The notes under the pieces were generated by a model, which was given only the letters and a program-made list of their open reading frames with translations, did no database searches and had not been told where the DNA came from. A stretch of DNA of 24,110 nucleotides from JALRAP01 sp046302815 (lineage in GTDB: Bacteria; Bacteroidota; Bacteroidia; AKYH767-A; OLB10), in contig JBKCHO010000046.1 in the NCBI GenBank assembly GCA_046302815.1, forward strand, positions 1 through 24,110, in the 5' to 3' direction. The first letter of the stretch is position 1. Each line of letters opens with the position of its first letter. Below, piece by piece: positions 16,987 to 23,878 of the stretch. Both the position numbers and the translations under genes were made by a program.

Positions 16987-19926
16987 TCAGTACCTCGGAT
17001 CCGGCATCATCTCTAACCGTGCCAATTTCTGCACCTCTAAGCTAGGAAAACCGAACTCCTCCACTACCCTACCCAAAATCAAGTAAACTCCCTTCCCCTT
17101 GAATGGATACGATTCCAGACTCGAAGGAAAGTGAACCGTATCGAAAAAATCACCTTGGTCGTCAAGGAATGTTCCAAAGTGCATCAACTCACGCCGTACG
17201 GTAGTCACATATTTTATGGTTACCAAATTCCCTACCATGCGCACAGTCTGACCGATATGATGAACCAAATCGCGGGCACGAACCTCGCCACGGAAATCGG
17301 TTTTCAGCATGTCGAAAGATGACATCGTTACAGTAAATCCAAGCAACTCCATCTCATCGAAAGCGTCTTCGATCTTCTGATGCACCAATGCCGGTAATTC
17401 AAAATGCTTCACTGGGGTGGCGAACAACTGTTGTGATACAGGAGCCGGCATCTCACGACCCAAAAGCATGTGCGCATCCCAAAGCAACTGCTTCTTATCA
17501 ATTACGGTAAAACGGAAAGCATCCAATCGAATCAGAATGACCAGCTGTTCCAAAGGGATATTGGTACGCGAAACAAAATCCTCCAAGCCTGCATAATCTC
17601 CGTTATTGATCCGCTCGTCGACCAACGAACAAACGGTATTCGATTCCAGGTTTTGAACGAGGTTGAAACCTAGATACACATCCTTGTCGTATAACACCGT
17701 ATCCCGTTCGCTCTTGTTTACGCAGGGCAAATGAATCGCCGATCCGCATTTTCGGGCTTCGTTCACATACACCCAGGTGTTGTAAAAGCCTCCAAAATTA
17801 TTGATGACCGCTACATGGAACTCATGCGGGAAATAAGTTTTCAGATACAGGCTCTGGTAGCTCTCCACCGCATAAGAGGCTGAGTGAGCCTTGGAAAATG
17901 AATATCCCGCAAAGGATTCGATTTGCCGCCAAACCTCCTTTGTCAAATCATCAGGATATCCTTTGGCTCGACAATTCTCAAAAAAGCGATCCACGATCAA
18001 TTCCATCTCCCGCTTGCTGCGTGTCTTACCACTCATGGCGCGTCGCAACACATCGGCATCAGCCAGGTCCAAACCGGCGAAATGATGACACACCTTGATC
18101 ACATCCTCCTGGTAAACCATCACGCCATAGGTCTCGCTCAACTGCTCGCGCATCACGGGGTGCAAATACTTGAATCCATCGGGATGATGAAACCGATGAA
18201 TGTATTCGCGCATCATGCCACTCTTGGCCACACCGGGACGAATGATGCTGCTGGCGGCAACCAAGGTAACATAGTCGGAACAGCGTAGCTTCTTAAGCAA
18301 GCCGCGCATGGCAGGACTCTCAATGTAAAAACAACCGATGGTATCACCGGAACGCAGTTGTTCCCGGACCATTTCATCCCGTTTGAACATGGCTACATCG
18401 TGCACATCGACCTTGATACGCCGGTTGCGCATGACCAGGTCGGCGGCATCCTTGATATGACCAATCCCTCGCTGACTAAGTATATCCAACTTCTCGAAAC
18501 CGATGGCTTCGGCGACATACATGTCCCATTGGGTGGTGGGGAATCCTTTCGGAGGAAAATCGAGTGCCGTGTAACAGGTGATGGGCTCTTCGGAAACCAA
18601 CACCCCACCAGCATGAATGGTCCGGAGGTTGGGGTACTCCGACATCATCTTTCCATAATGGAAGATTTGTTTGGTGACGCTATCGAATTCCGTGATGCTC
18701 TTGCGAGACTCCACCAATGCATCCATCTCTTCTTTTGGAAGTCCATATACCTTCCCCAACTCACGGATGATGGATTTTCCCTTGAAGGTAGACATGGCTC
18801 CGAGTAATGCGGTATGCTTGCGGCCATACCGTTTGAAAATATACTCCAACACCTCGTCGCGTTCCTTCCACGAATAATCGATGTCGAAATCGGGAGGGGA
18901 CTTCCGTTTAGGATTCAGAAACCGCTCGAAATAGAGATCCAGTTCAATAGGATCAACATCTGTAATACGCAGGCAGTAAGCAACGATGCTATTGGCTCCA
19001 CTGCCACGACCCACATGGTAAAATCCGCGCGACATGCTATAACGAATGATGTCCCAAGTGATGAGGAAATAGGATGAGAATCCGAGTTTATCGATGATTT
19101 CCAACTCATGTCGGATGCGACGAATGGCCTCCTTATGGTTTTTTCCATAACGGTACGACAGACCATCCCAAGCGAGCTTTTCGAGCAACAATTTGTCATC
19201 GTAAGCACTTCCGGTGAAGGTCTTCCGGTTCTTAATCGATTTGAAATCGAACGAAAAGGAACAATCCGACAAAAGGTTTTTCGTGTTACGGATCACTTGT
19301 GGGATGGATGCGTAACAATTCTCCAGTTCGCTTGCGCGGATGAATTTCTCGGAAGCATGAGCGAGCATTTCGGGCTCGAGCTGCGAAAGCAGTATGTTGT
19401 TATCGATGGATCGAAGATGACGATGTAAATCATATCCCTGATCATCCACAAAAGTCACTGGCTGCAGCATCACACCATTTTCAATGAGGTAATCGCATTT
19501 GGAGGATGATCGCAACTTATTTACTTCGCGGGTGGCGATACCTGCATACTCATTGTCGTGCAACTTACCTGCCGGGAACCGATGCAGCGGATAGATCACA
19601 TAACACTGCAGAAATCGAGGGGCTCGGTCTGGATACGGTTCGCCCGAGGCATTGTGATCGGTGATGTATTCGTTGATTTCTCGAAACCCTTCATTGTTGC
19701 GGGCAACCAACACATAAAGCATTTCGTTGGCATTTCTGATTTCGGCACCTACTACAGGCTTCAATCCTACTTTACCACAAGACTCGGTAAAATCGGGAAC
19801 ACCCGAAGTGTTATTGATATCGGCCAACACCACCGTCTCATATCCTGCATCCAATGCAAGCGTAGCCAGTTCCTCAACAGGAATGGTGCCGTAGCGGAGA
19901 GAGAGGTTGGATTTGAGAAAAGGCAT
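16987..19926 (-). CDS. dnaE: DNA polymerase III alpha subunit, short DnaE (error-prone type)
   Basis: A 979-residue C-family polymerase, shorter than replicative DnaE (about 1150 or more) and close to DnaE2/ImuC length. The catalytic aspartates are present: D348 and D350 in PDFDID, and D481 in FEKLDILS; also GRGSGA (306-311) and GYSFSKAHSASYA (674-686). The N-terminal PHP domain is degenerate: the metal-binding HxHSxxS motif is replaced by LKSNLSLRYGT (4-14). SQQLF (831-835) is a possible weak clamp-binding motif. An OB-fold follows at about 885-979, and the tau-binding C-terminus of replicative DnaE is missing. Together with the nearby Y-family polymerase it fits the Bacteroidota mutagenesis cassette, acting in translesion synthesis. 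A 460-base insertion-like block separates it from dinB, and no promoter was recognised in front of it. Confidence 0.92.
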   Translation of the reverse strand: MPFLKSNLSLRYGTIPVEELATLALDAGYETVVLADINNTSGVPDFTESCGKVGLKPVVGAEIRNANEMLYVLVARNNEGFREINEYITDHNASGEPYPDRAPRFLQCYVIYPLHRFPAGKLHDNEYAGIATREVNKLRSSSKCDYLIENGVMLQPVTFVDDQGYDLHRHLRSIDNNILLSQLEPEMLAHASEKFIRASELENCYASIPQVIRNTKNLLSDCSFSFDFKSIKNRKTFTGSAYDDKLLLEKLAWDGLSYRYGKNHKEAIRRIRHELEIIDKLGFSSYFLITWDIIRYSMSRGFYHVGRGSGANSIVAYCLRITDVDPIELDLYFERFLNPKRKSPPDFDIDYSWKERDEVLEYIFKRYGRKHTALLGAMSTFKGKSIIRELGKVYGLPKEEMDALVESRKSITEFDSVTKQIFHYGKMMSEYPNLRTIHAGGVLVSEEPITCYTALDFPPKGFPTTQWDMYVAEAIGFEKLDILSQRGIGHIKDAADLVMRNRRIKVDVHDVAMFKRDEMVREQLRSGDTIGCFYIESPAMRGLLKKLRCSDYVTLVAASSIIRPGVAKSGMMREYIHRFHHPDGFKYLHPVMREQLSETYGVMVYQEDVIKVCHHFAGLDLADADVLRRAMSGKTRSKREMELIVDRFFENCRAKGYPDDLTKEVWRQIESFAGYSFSKAHSASYAVESYQSLYLKTYFPHEFHVAVINNFGGFYNTWVYVNEARKCGSAIHLPCVNKSERDTVLYDKDVYLGFNLVQNLESNTVCSLVDERINNGDYAGLEDFVSRTNIPLEQLVILIRLDAFRFTVIDKKQLLWDAHMLLGREMPAPVSQQLFATPVKHFELPALVHQKIEDAFDEMELLGFTVTMSSFDMLKTDFRGEVRARDLVHHIGQTVRMVGNLVTIKYVTTVRRELMHFGTFLDDQGDFFDTVHFPSSLESYPFKGKGVYLILGRVVEEFGFPSLEVQKLARLEMMPDPRY

Positions 19927-19934
19927 GGTAACTA

Positions 19935-19949
19935 GTCATTGGTCATTGG
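19935..19949. repeat. Left inverted repeat of the dinB-dnaE spacer block (GTCATTG heptamers)
   Basis: GTCATTGGTCATTGG starts 9 bases upstream of the dnaE ATG. The run of about three GGTCATT-like heptamers extends to 19954. It matches the reverse complement of 20362-20376 at 14 of 15 positions. Confidence 0.8.
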
Positions 19950-20058
19950 TCATTAGGGGAATTTAGTTAGTTAATGAGGGAAAGAACCTAGTTAATGTTT
20001 GAAATGAGTATAAATACCATTTTTATATTGGCGGAAAAATTATAAGAACAAATACCGC

Positions 20059-20380
20059 ATGGGCAAATCACTTTTAGAAAACCTGTAAGTCTATAAAATA
20101 GCAAATGAAATGGGAGATAATGTTTGGAATCTAGTCGAAGGATGGGGCTGGTTTGCAAAGGAGACCTTGGGTAGGCAGATTGTAAGAAGTGCTGATTCGA
20201 TTTCATTTAACATTTGCGAAGGATATGGCCGATATTATTATAAGGAAAAGAAACTTTTTTACTATTATGCTAGAGGATCATTGTATGAAATGCAAGAGGG
20301 ACTTAGAAAGGCTCTGAATAAACCATTAACCTTCGCCGCCTTGAACCCCATCCTAAACACTCCAATGACTAATGACCATT
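20059..20380 (+). pseudogene. Four-helix-bundle protein (S23 / 23S rRNA intervening-sequence type), disrupted
   Basis: Reading from ATG 20059 gives MGKSLLENL, then TAA at 20086-20088 in place of a residue, then in the same frame VYKIANEMGDNVWNLVEGW and on through ADSISFNICEGYGRYYYKEK and ARGSLYEMQEGLRKALN, a classic four-helix-bundle (S23) signature. The nonsense codon is one base from GAA or AAA. After KALN the sequence jumps to a short tail ending in PMTND, encoded by the right inverted repeat, so about 25 residues of the last helix seem deleted. The frame then has no stop before it runs into the 3' end of dinB on the opposite strand. A shorter product from ATG 20110 is formally possible but would lack helix 1 and most of helix 4. 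Such proteins are found inside 23S rRNA intervening sequences and as free genes; their role is unclear. Confidence 0.8.
20362..20376. repeat. Right inverted repeat of the dinB-dnaE spacer block
   Basis: CCAATGACTAATGAC is the reverse complement of GTCATTAGTCATTGG and matches the left copy at 14 of 15 positions. It lies 10 bases from the dinB stop codon and encodes the PMTND tail of the four-helix-bundle pseudogene. Confidence 0.8.
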
Positions 20381-20385
20381 TTTTG

Positions 20386-21525
20386 CTACTTCCCTACTGC
20401 CCGCACCACTGCATCTTCGCCGAAGCGGTTTTTGAGTCGATCGATGGTTTGGTATAGGTTGACCATCTGTGTGGTGTCTTCGAACAGGTTGATTTGCGGA
20501 TGGCCTTGAACGAGGTGACTCAAGCGAACGCCAACCAATCGGATCATCATGCGTCGCTCGTATAGTTTCTTGAATAATTCGCGGGCACGGGCGATGAGGA
20601 CATGGTCGGAGGCGGTATAGGGAATACGCATTTGGGTAGTGTGGGTGTCGAAGTTTGCATATCGGATTTTGACAGTGATACAAGAGGTGAGTTTTTGTTG
20701 TTTGCGCATCGTATAACAAAGCTCCTCTACCATGGTAACCAACAACTCGTTGACCATGACAATATCGGAGGTGTCTTTCTCAAAGGTGCGTTCGGTACTG
20801 ATTGATTTCCGTTCATGATAGGGAACAACAGGCGCGTTATCGATACCATTGGCTTTCTCCCAGATGCTGCGTCCGTTTTCACCAAGTACGCGCACCATCA
20901 TCTCCACAGGCATCCTACTGAGGGTTTCAATAATGGCTACACCCATGTTGCGCAACAACTGATAGGATTTTTGTCCGAGCATGGGAATCTTGTTAATCGA
21001 TAATGGATTCAGAAACGGACGAACACGCTCCTGCTCTATCTGCAATTGTCCGGAGGGCTTGGCCTCGTTAGTAGCGATTTTGGAAACGGTTTTATTGGGA
21101 GACAGTCCCAGCGACATAGGCAATCCCGTTTCACGGATGATGCGCTCACGCAGTTCGGTGGTCCATTTCAAGGTGCCATGAAACCGATCCATGCCTGTAA
21201 CATCTATATAATGCTCATCGATGCTTGCCTTCTCGTAAAGCGGTGCGGCATCATCGATGATATCAGTAACCATGTTGGAGTACTGGCTATATACTTCCAT
21301 ATCCCCTCGAACGATGATGGCATCAGGGCAAAGCATGCGAGCCATCTTCATGGGCATGGCCGAGCTGACTCCATACTTACGGGCCTCATAACTACAGCTA
21401 GCTACAACGCCGCGGTCGCTGTTACCACCGATAAGTATAGGCTTACCCACAAGTGATGAATTCCTCAGTCGCTCCACAGACACGAAGAAGGAATCAAGAT
21501 CGAGGTGGATGATTTGACGAGACAT
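20386..21525 (-). CDS. dinB: Y-family translesion DNA polymerase (DinB-like)
   Basis: A 379-residue Y-family polymerase that copies past DNA lesions. The palm carboxylates are intact: D9 in HLDLDSFF, and D103/E104 in ASIDEHYIDVT; F14 is at the steric-gate position. SLGLSPNKTVSKIAT (about 136-150) is the conserved fingers/palm stretch, and the little-finger domain covers about 240-340. QINLF (344-348) is a good beta-clamp-binding motif, followed by a UmuC/DinB-like tail (IDRLKNRFGEDAV). With all catalytic residues present it is not an ImuB-type inactive partner. It is the natural partner of the short DnaE downstream. Upstream (21561-21608) lies the box it shares with the repressor gene, so it is probably controlled by that repressor. 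Confidence 0.94.
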   Translation of the reverse strand: MSRQIIHLDLDSFFVSVERLRNSSLVGKPILIGGNSDRGVVASCSYEARKYGVSSAMPMKMARMLCPDAIIVRGDMEVYSQYSNMVTDIIDDAAPLYEKASIDEHYIDVTGMDRFHGTLKWTTELRERIIRETGLPMSLGLSPNKTVSKIATNEAKPSGQLQIEQERVRPFLNPLSINKIPMLGQKSYQLLRNMGVAIIETLSRMPVEMMVRVLGENGRSIWEKANGIDNAPVVPYHERKSISTERTFEKDTSDIVMVNELLVTMVEELCYTMRKQQKLTSCITVKIRYANFDTHTTQMRIPYTASDHVLIARARELFKKLYERRMMIRLVGVRLSHLVQGHPQINLFEDTTQMVNLYQTIDRLKNRFGEDAVVRAVGK

Positions 21526-21560
21526 TACGATTTATTATTTATCGGTGACTAGCAGCCTTT

Positions 21561-21608
21561 TTTGATATTATAACAATCATTTTTTTGACTACATTATAAT
21601 CATTAAAA
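21561..21608. promoter_or_regulatory. Candidate operator upstream of dinB (copy 1 of 48-bp box)
   Basis: This 48-bp stretch matches 22595-22642 at 36 of 48 positions with no gap. It contains ACAATCATT (21573-21581) and ATAATCATT (21596-21604), 23 bases apart from start to start, the same spacing as in the other copy. It begins 36 bases before the dinB start codon. Both copies have the same orientation on the plus strand, so relative to dinB transcription this one is inverted. It is the likely binding site of the XRE-S24 repressor. On the minus strand it also contains two TATAAT-like strings, but no TAnnTTTG element. Confidence 0.7.
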
Positions 21609-21905
21609 ACGAATTGCGCAGCATTTTCAGAACGGAAAAATCCAATCATCAGAAAGCCAGCGAGAAAAAGATAGCGGATCTGAAGTGAAACAAAAGAATA
21701 GTCATAAGTCGTTTACTTCAACAAAAGTGGGCGTATTCCGCTTAACCTCTCAATAGTCAAAGACTTACTAAGGCGAGGAATTTTAAAAAACTGAAAATCA
21801 GTTTTGTTTAATGTTTTTTGCCCACATGTTAAACAAATAAGGTGGAGCCGATGTTGATGAATTTGAAAACAAAAATCATTAACCACTAACCCCTAAAATC
21901 AAAAA
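21609..21905. other. Intergenic region with a small perfect hairpin
   Basis: About 300 bases between the dinB operator and the fasciclin gene without a credible ORF. The one clear structure is AAAACTGA (21787-21794), AAA, TCAGTTTT (21798-21805), an 8-bp perfect inverted repeat with a 3-base loop, AT-rich and not followed by a clean T-tract. A promoter for the fasciclin gene must lie in the last 100 bases; the best partial match, TGAATTTG near 21857-21864, is too weak to call. Confidence 0.5.
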
Positions 21906-22502
21906 ATGAAAAATCTAGGAAAAATTTTCGCGTTCAGTGCAGTATTGGGAATGTCGATGTTCATGGTAAGTTGCAGCAAGGAAGATGCTACAACAACGCC
22001 AGCTCCAGCGGCACAGTCAAGTGAAATGAAAAATGGCAATGGTGCACCTGCTCCAGGAACAGAGCCAATTGCAGCCATTGCAATCAATGCTGGATTCTCA
22101 GAACTAGTTTCGGCTCTTTCTTATGTAGATGGTGAATTGAATACCGGACTTGTTGATTTGTTCTTGAATGGAACAGATCAATATACTGTATTTGCTCCTA
22201 CCAATGCGGCATTCCAAAACCTGTATACGGCTTTGGGAATTACCCAAATTTCTGACTTGCCAGCTGAGTTGGTTCGTGATGTACTGTTGTACCATGTAGT
22301 TGAGGGTCGTCGTGCAGCAAACAGCGTGGTTCCAAACAACGGCACCAGAAACATCTCTACCTTGTTGGGTGTGAACTTCACTGTGAACACACAAGGTCAA
22401 ATTACTGCAATAGGTAATACCGCAAACATCACCTCTGCTAACATTTCGGCTTCCAATGGAATCATCCATGTAATCGACGCCGTAATTCTGCCTATCAACT
22501 AA
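21906..22502 (+). CDS. Fasciclin (FAS1) domain lipoprotein
   Basis: A 198-residue lipoprotein: hydrophobic segment about 8-20, lipobox FMVSC with C23, and a Ala/Pro/Thr/Asn-rich linker to about residue 48. Residues about 55-198 are one FAS1 domain, shown by YTVFAPTNAAF (about 97-107), VRDVLLYHVVEG and the closing NGIIHVIDAVILPIN. FAS1 domains act in adhesion or carbohydrate/protein contact at the cell surface; a specific ligand cannot be read from sequence. It sits between dinB and the repressor gene with its own strong terminator, so it is transcribed separately. Nothing in its upstream region copies the shared operator, so membership in the damage response is not supported. Confidence 0.92.
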   Translation: MKNLGKIFAFSAVLGMSMFMVSCSKEDATTTPAPAAQSSEMKNGNGAPAPGTEPIAAIAINAGFSELVSALSYVDGELNTGLVDLFLNGTDQYTVFAPTNAAFQNLYTALGITQISDLPAELVRDVLLYHVVEGRRAANSVVPNNGTRNISTLLGVNFTVNTQGQITAIGNTANITSANISASNGIIHVIDAVILPIN

Positions 22503-22520
22503 AATCAAAAATCAATTATT

Positions 22521-22556
22521 AAAAGAGGCAATCCGAAGGGGTTGCCTCTTTTTTTT
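22521..22556 (+). terminator. Rho-independent terminator after the fasciclin gene
   Basis: AAGAGGCAATCC (22523-22534) pairs with GGGTTGCCTCTT (22539-22550), one G-T wobble included, around a GAAG loop, followed by eight T residues. It lies 19 bases after the stop codon and isolates the fasciclin transcript from the repressor promoter. Confidence 0.95.
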
Positions 22557-22594
22557 ATAACTGAATCTTAAACCCTTACGATAAAATAAATTAA

Positions 22595-22642
22595 TTTGAT
22601 ATTTTTACAATCATTTTGAAGATACAATTACAATCATTACAT
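22595..22642. promoter_or_regulatory. Candidate operator upstream of the XRE-S24 repressor gene (copy 2 of 48-bp box)
   Basis: This stretch matches the box upstream of dinB at 36 of 48 positions without a gap. Two ACAATCATT repeats lie at 22607-22615 and 22630-22638, 23 bases apart (about two helical turns). It overlaps the promoter elements at 22616-22618 and 22638-22645, so protein bound here would block the repressor's own promoter. It ends 29 bases before the repressor start codon. Confidence 0.75.
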
Positions 22643-22645
22643 TTG
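22616..22645 (+). promoter_or_regulatory. Promoter of the XRE-S24 repressor gene (TTG-N19-TACATTTG)
   Basis: TTG at 22616-22618 and TACATTTG at 22638-22645 are an exact match to the Bacteroidota TTG / TAnnTTTG promoter with a 19-base spacer. The start codon is 26 bases further on. The second ACAATCATT repeat lies inside the spacer and touches the -7 box. Confidence 0.75.
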
Positions 22646-22671
22646 AGCCGAAATCAAAACTGTATATCCAA

Positions 22672-23493
22672 ATGTATTTCCCAAGCAACATCAAATTACT
22701 CCGTAAAAGAAGAAACCGTACGCAGGATGTGGTATCAGGAGAACTAGGCTTCAGCCGTTCGACTCTGAATAGTTACGAAAATGGTATCGTAGTGAATCCA
22801 ACCATTGACGCTTTGATAGGCTTCTCAAAGTACTTCAAGGTTTCCATAGACACATTGGTCAAGGTGGATCTGACTTCGCTATCGGAAAGTCAGCTGTCGG
22901 AATTAGAACGAGGCTATGATGTATATGTAACAGGGGCCAAACTTCGGATTCTGACCACCACGGTGAATGCCGATAACGAAGAAAACATCGAAGTAGTTCC
23001 GTTGAAGGCCAAAGCAGGATACACAGCAGGATACAATGATCCCGAATACATCAATAAATTACCAGTATTCCAATTGCCTTTTCTTTCCCGTGAAAGAAAG
23101 TACCGCGCATTCCAAATTGATGGAGACTCCATGCTGCCTATACCACACGGATCCTGGATCATCGCCGAGTTCGTGCATGATTGGCGGGATGTTAAAGATG
23201 GTGATGCCTATATCGTGGTAACCAGGGAAGACGGACTTGTCTTCAAAGTCGTATACAATCAGCTTCGAAAACACAAGAACTTCCTACTAAGATCTTTGAA
23301 CTCCGCTTATGAGCCATACGAGGTACCCGTAAACGAAGTTGTGGAAATGTGGAAGTTCATCAACTACATCAGCAGCGATTTGCCAGGTCCGGAATCGACC
23401 CAGGACCAATTGAGCAAATTGGTGATGCAACTACAAAGCGATATTTCACAAATCAAGGCAAGTGCGGGAGGCAAAAAGAAACTGACTCCCTGA
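22672..23493 (+). CDS. LexA-like XRE-family repressor with S24 autocleavage domain
   Basis: A 273-residue regulator. Residues about 5-62 are an XRE/Cro-type helix-turn-helix (IKLLRKRRNRTQDVVSGELG...STLNSYENG). Residues about 105-235 are an S24 (LexA/UmuD/CI) peptidase domain: cleavage site A115-G116 in KAKAGYTAG, nucleophile S153 in IDGDSMLP, and general-base K192 in LVFKVVY. The C-terminal about 35 residues form a probable helix with a basic end. By family knowledge such repressors cut themselves when RecA filaments form on damaged DNA. Many Bacteroidota carry this gene beside dinB and dnaE; here it is transcribed away from them with a fasciclin gene between. The shared box in its own and dinB's upstream regions suggests autoregulation plus control of dinB. 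Confidence 0.93.
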   Translation: MYFPSNIKLLRKRRNRTQDVVSGELGFSRSTLNSYENGIVVNPTIDALIGFSKYFKVSIDTLVKVDLTSLSESQLSELERGYDVYVTGAKLRILTTTVNADNEENIEVVPLKAKAGYTAGYNDPEYINKLPVFQLPFLSRERKYRAFQIDGDSMLPIPHGSWIIAEFVHDWRDVKDGDAYIVVTREDGLVFKVVYNQLRKHKNFLLRSLNSAYEPYEVPVNEVVEMWKFINYISSDLPGPESTQDQLSKLVMQLQSDISQIKASAGGKKKLTP

Positions 23494-23525
23494 TTTAATC
23501 AAATCAAAAGGAGAATAAGGATCAC

Positions 23526-23825
23526 TCAATCGATGGTTGCGGTAATACCCCTATCGAGTAGTGCTTCACACATTGGTCTTAATTCATCAAACTCACCCTC
23601 TTTAACCGAACATTTGCCTTTGTAGTGTATAATGATGGAGCATTGCTCTGCTTGCAATCGGCTGTGACGACAGACCTTCATTAGGGATTCAATGACAAAA
23701 TCAAAAGTATTAACATCATCATTGTGCACAACAAGATGATGTGACGGAGCCTCGTCAACATCGGTTAGGATTTCAAATTCCTCTTCGGGCCGATTTGAGC
23801 TAAGAAGTATCCGACTAAAGGTCAT
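23526..23825 (-). CDS. clpS: ATP-dependent Clp protease adaptor ClpS
   Basis: A 99-residue protein of the usual ClpS length. ClpS binds N-terminal Leu, Phe, Tyr or Trp of substrates and hands them to a ClpA/ClpC-type unfoldase. The hallmark VHNDDVNTFDFVI is at about 33-45, with the substrate-binding N35, D36 and D37, and H67 in IIHYKGKC corresponds to the second binding position. It is convergent with the repressor gene (32 bases between stops, no clear terminator) and lies 53 bases downstream of plsY on the same strand. Its functional partner aat is in the same window. Confidence 0.93.
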   Translation of the reverse strand: MTFSRILLSSNRPEEEFEILTDVDEAPSHHLVVHNDDVNTFDFVIESLMKVCRHSRLQAEQCSIIIHYKGKCSVKEGEFDELRPMCEALLDRGITATID

Positions 23826-23878
23826 ATTTCAAAATTATTGAAAACGGCTATTGGAATCAAGCTTGAAATATCAACTAA

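Larger units (their letters stand above)
19935..20376. mobile_element. Insertion-like block with inverted ends carrying a dead four-helix-bundle gene
   Basis: The block fills almost the whole spacer between the dinB stop (20386) and the dnaE start (19926). It is bounded by 15-bp inverted repeats (14/15 identical) made of GTCATT-type heptamers and contains a four-helix-bundle (S23/IVP-type) pseudogene. No transposase is encoded, so if it moved it needed help in trans. No target-site duplication is obvious. The alternative is a repeat family that merely accumulates near such genes. Confidence 0.4.

Noticed and set aside
17923..19428. Several plus-strand ORFs of 100-149 codons opposite dnaE
   Set aside because: All lie inside the conserved polymerase coding region, with no independent sign of translation.
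19935..19954. CRISPR-like or microsatellite reading of the GGTCATT heptamers
   Set aside because: There are only about three units with no spacers; the inverted partner at 20362-20376 fits an element end better.
19988..20206. Minus-strand ORF of 72 codons opposite the four-helix-bundle remnant
   Set aside because: No family resemblance, and it is the antisense of clearly coding sequence.
20059..20380. Avd-type accessory gene of a diversity-generating retroelement
   Set aside because: Avd shares the four-helix-bundle fold, but no reverse transcriptase, template repeat or variable repeat is present.
20110..20457. Intact 115-residue gene from ATG 20110
   Set aside because: The family-like sequence continues upstream through an in-frame stop, and the last about 25 codons are antisense to dinB; it is better read as part of a pseudogene.
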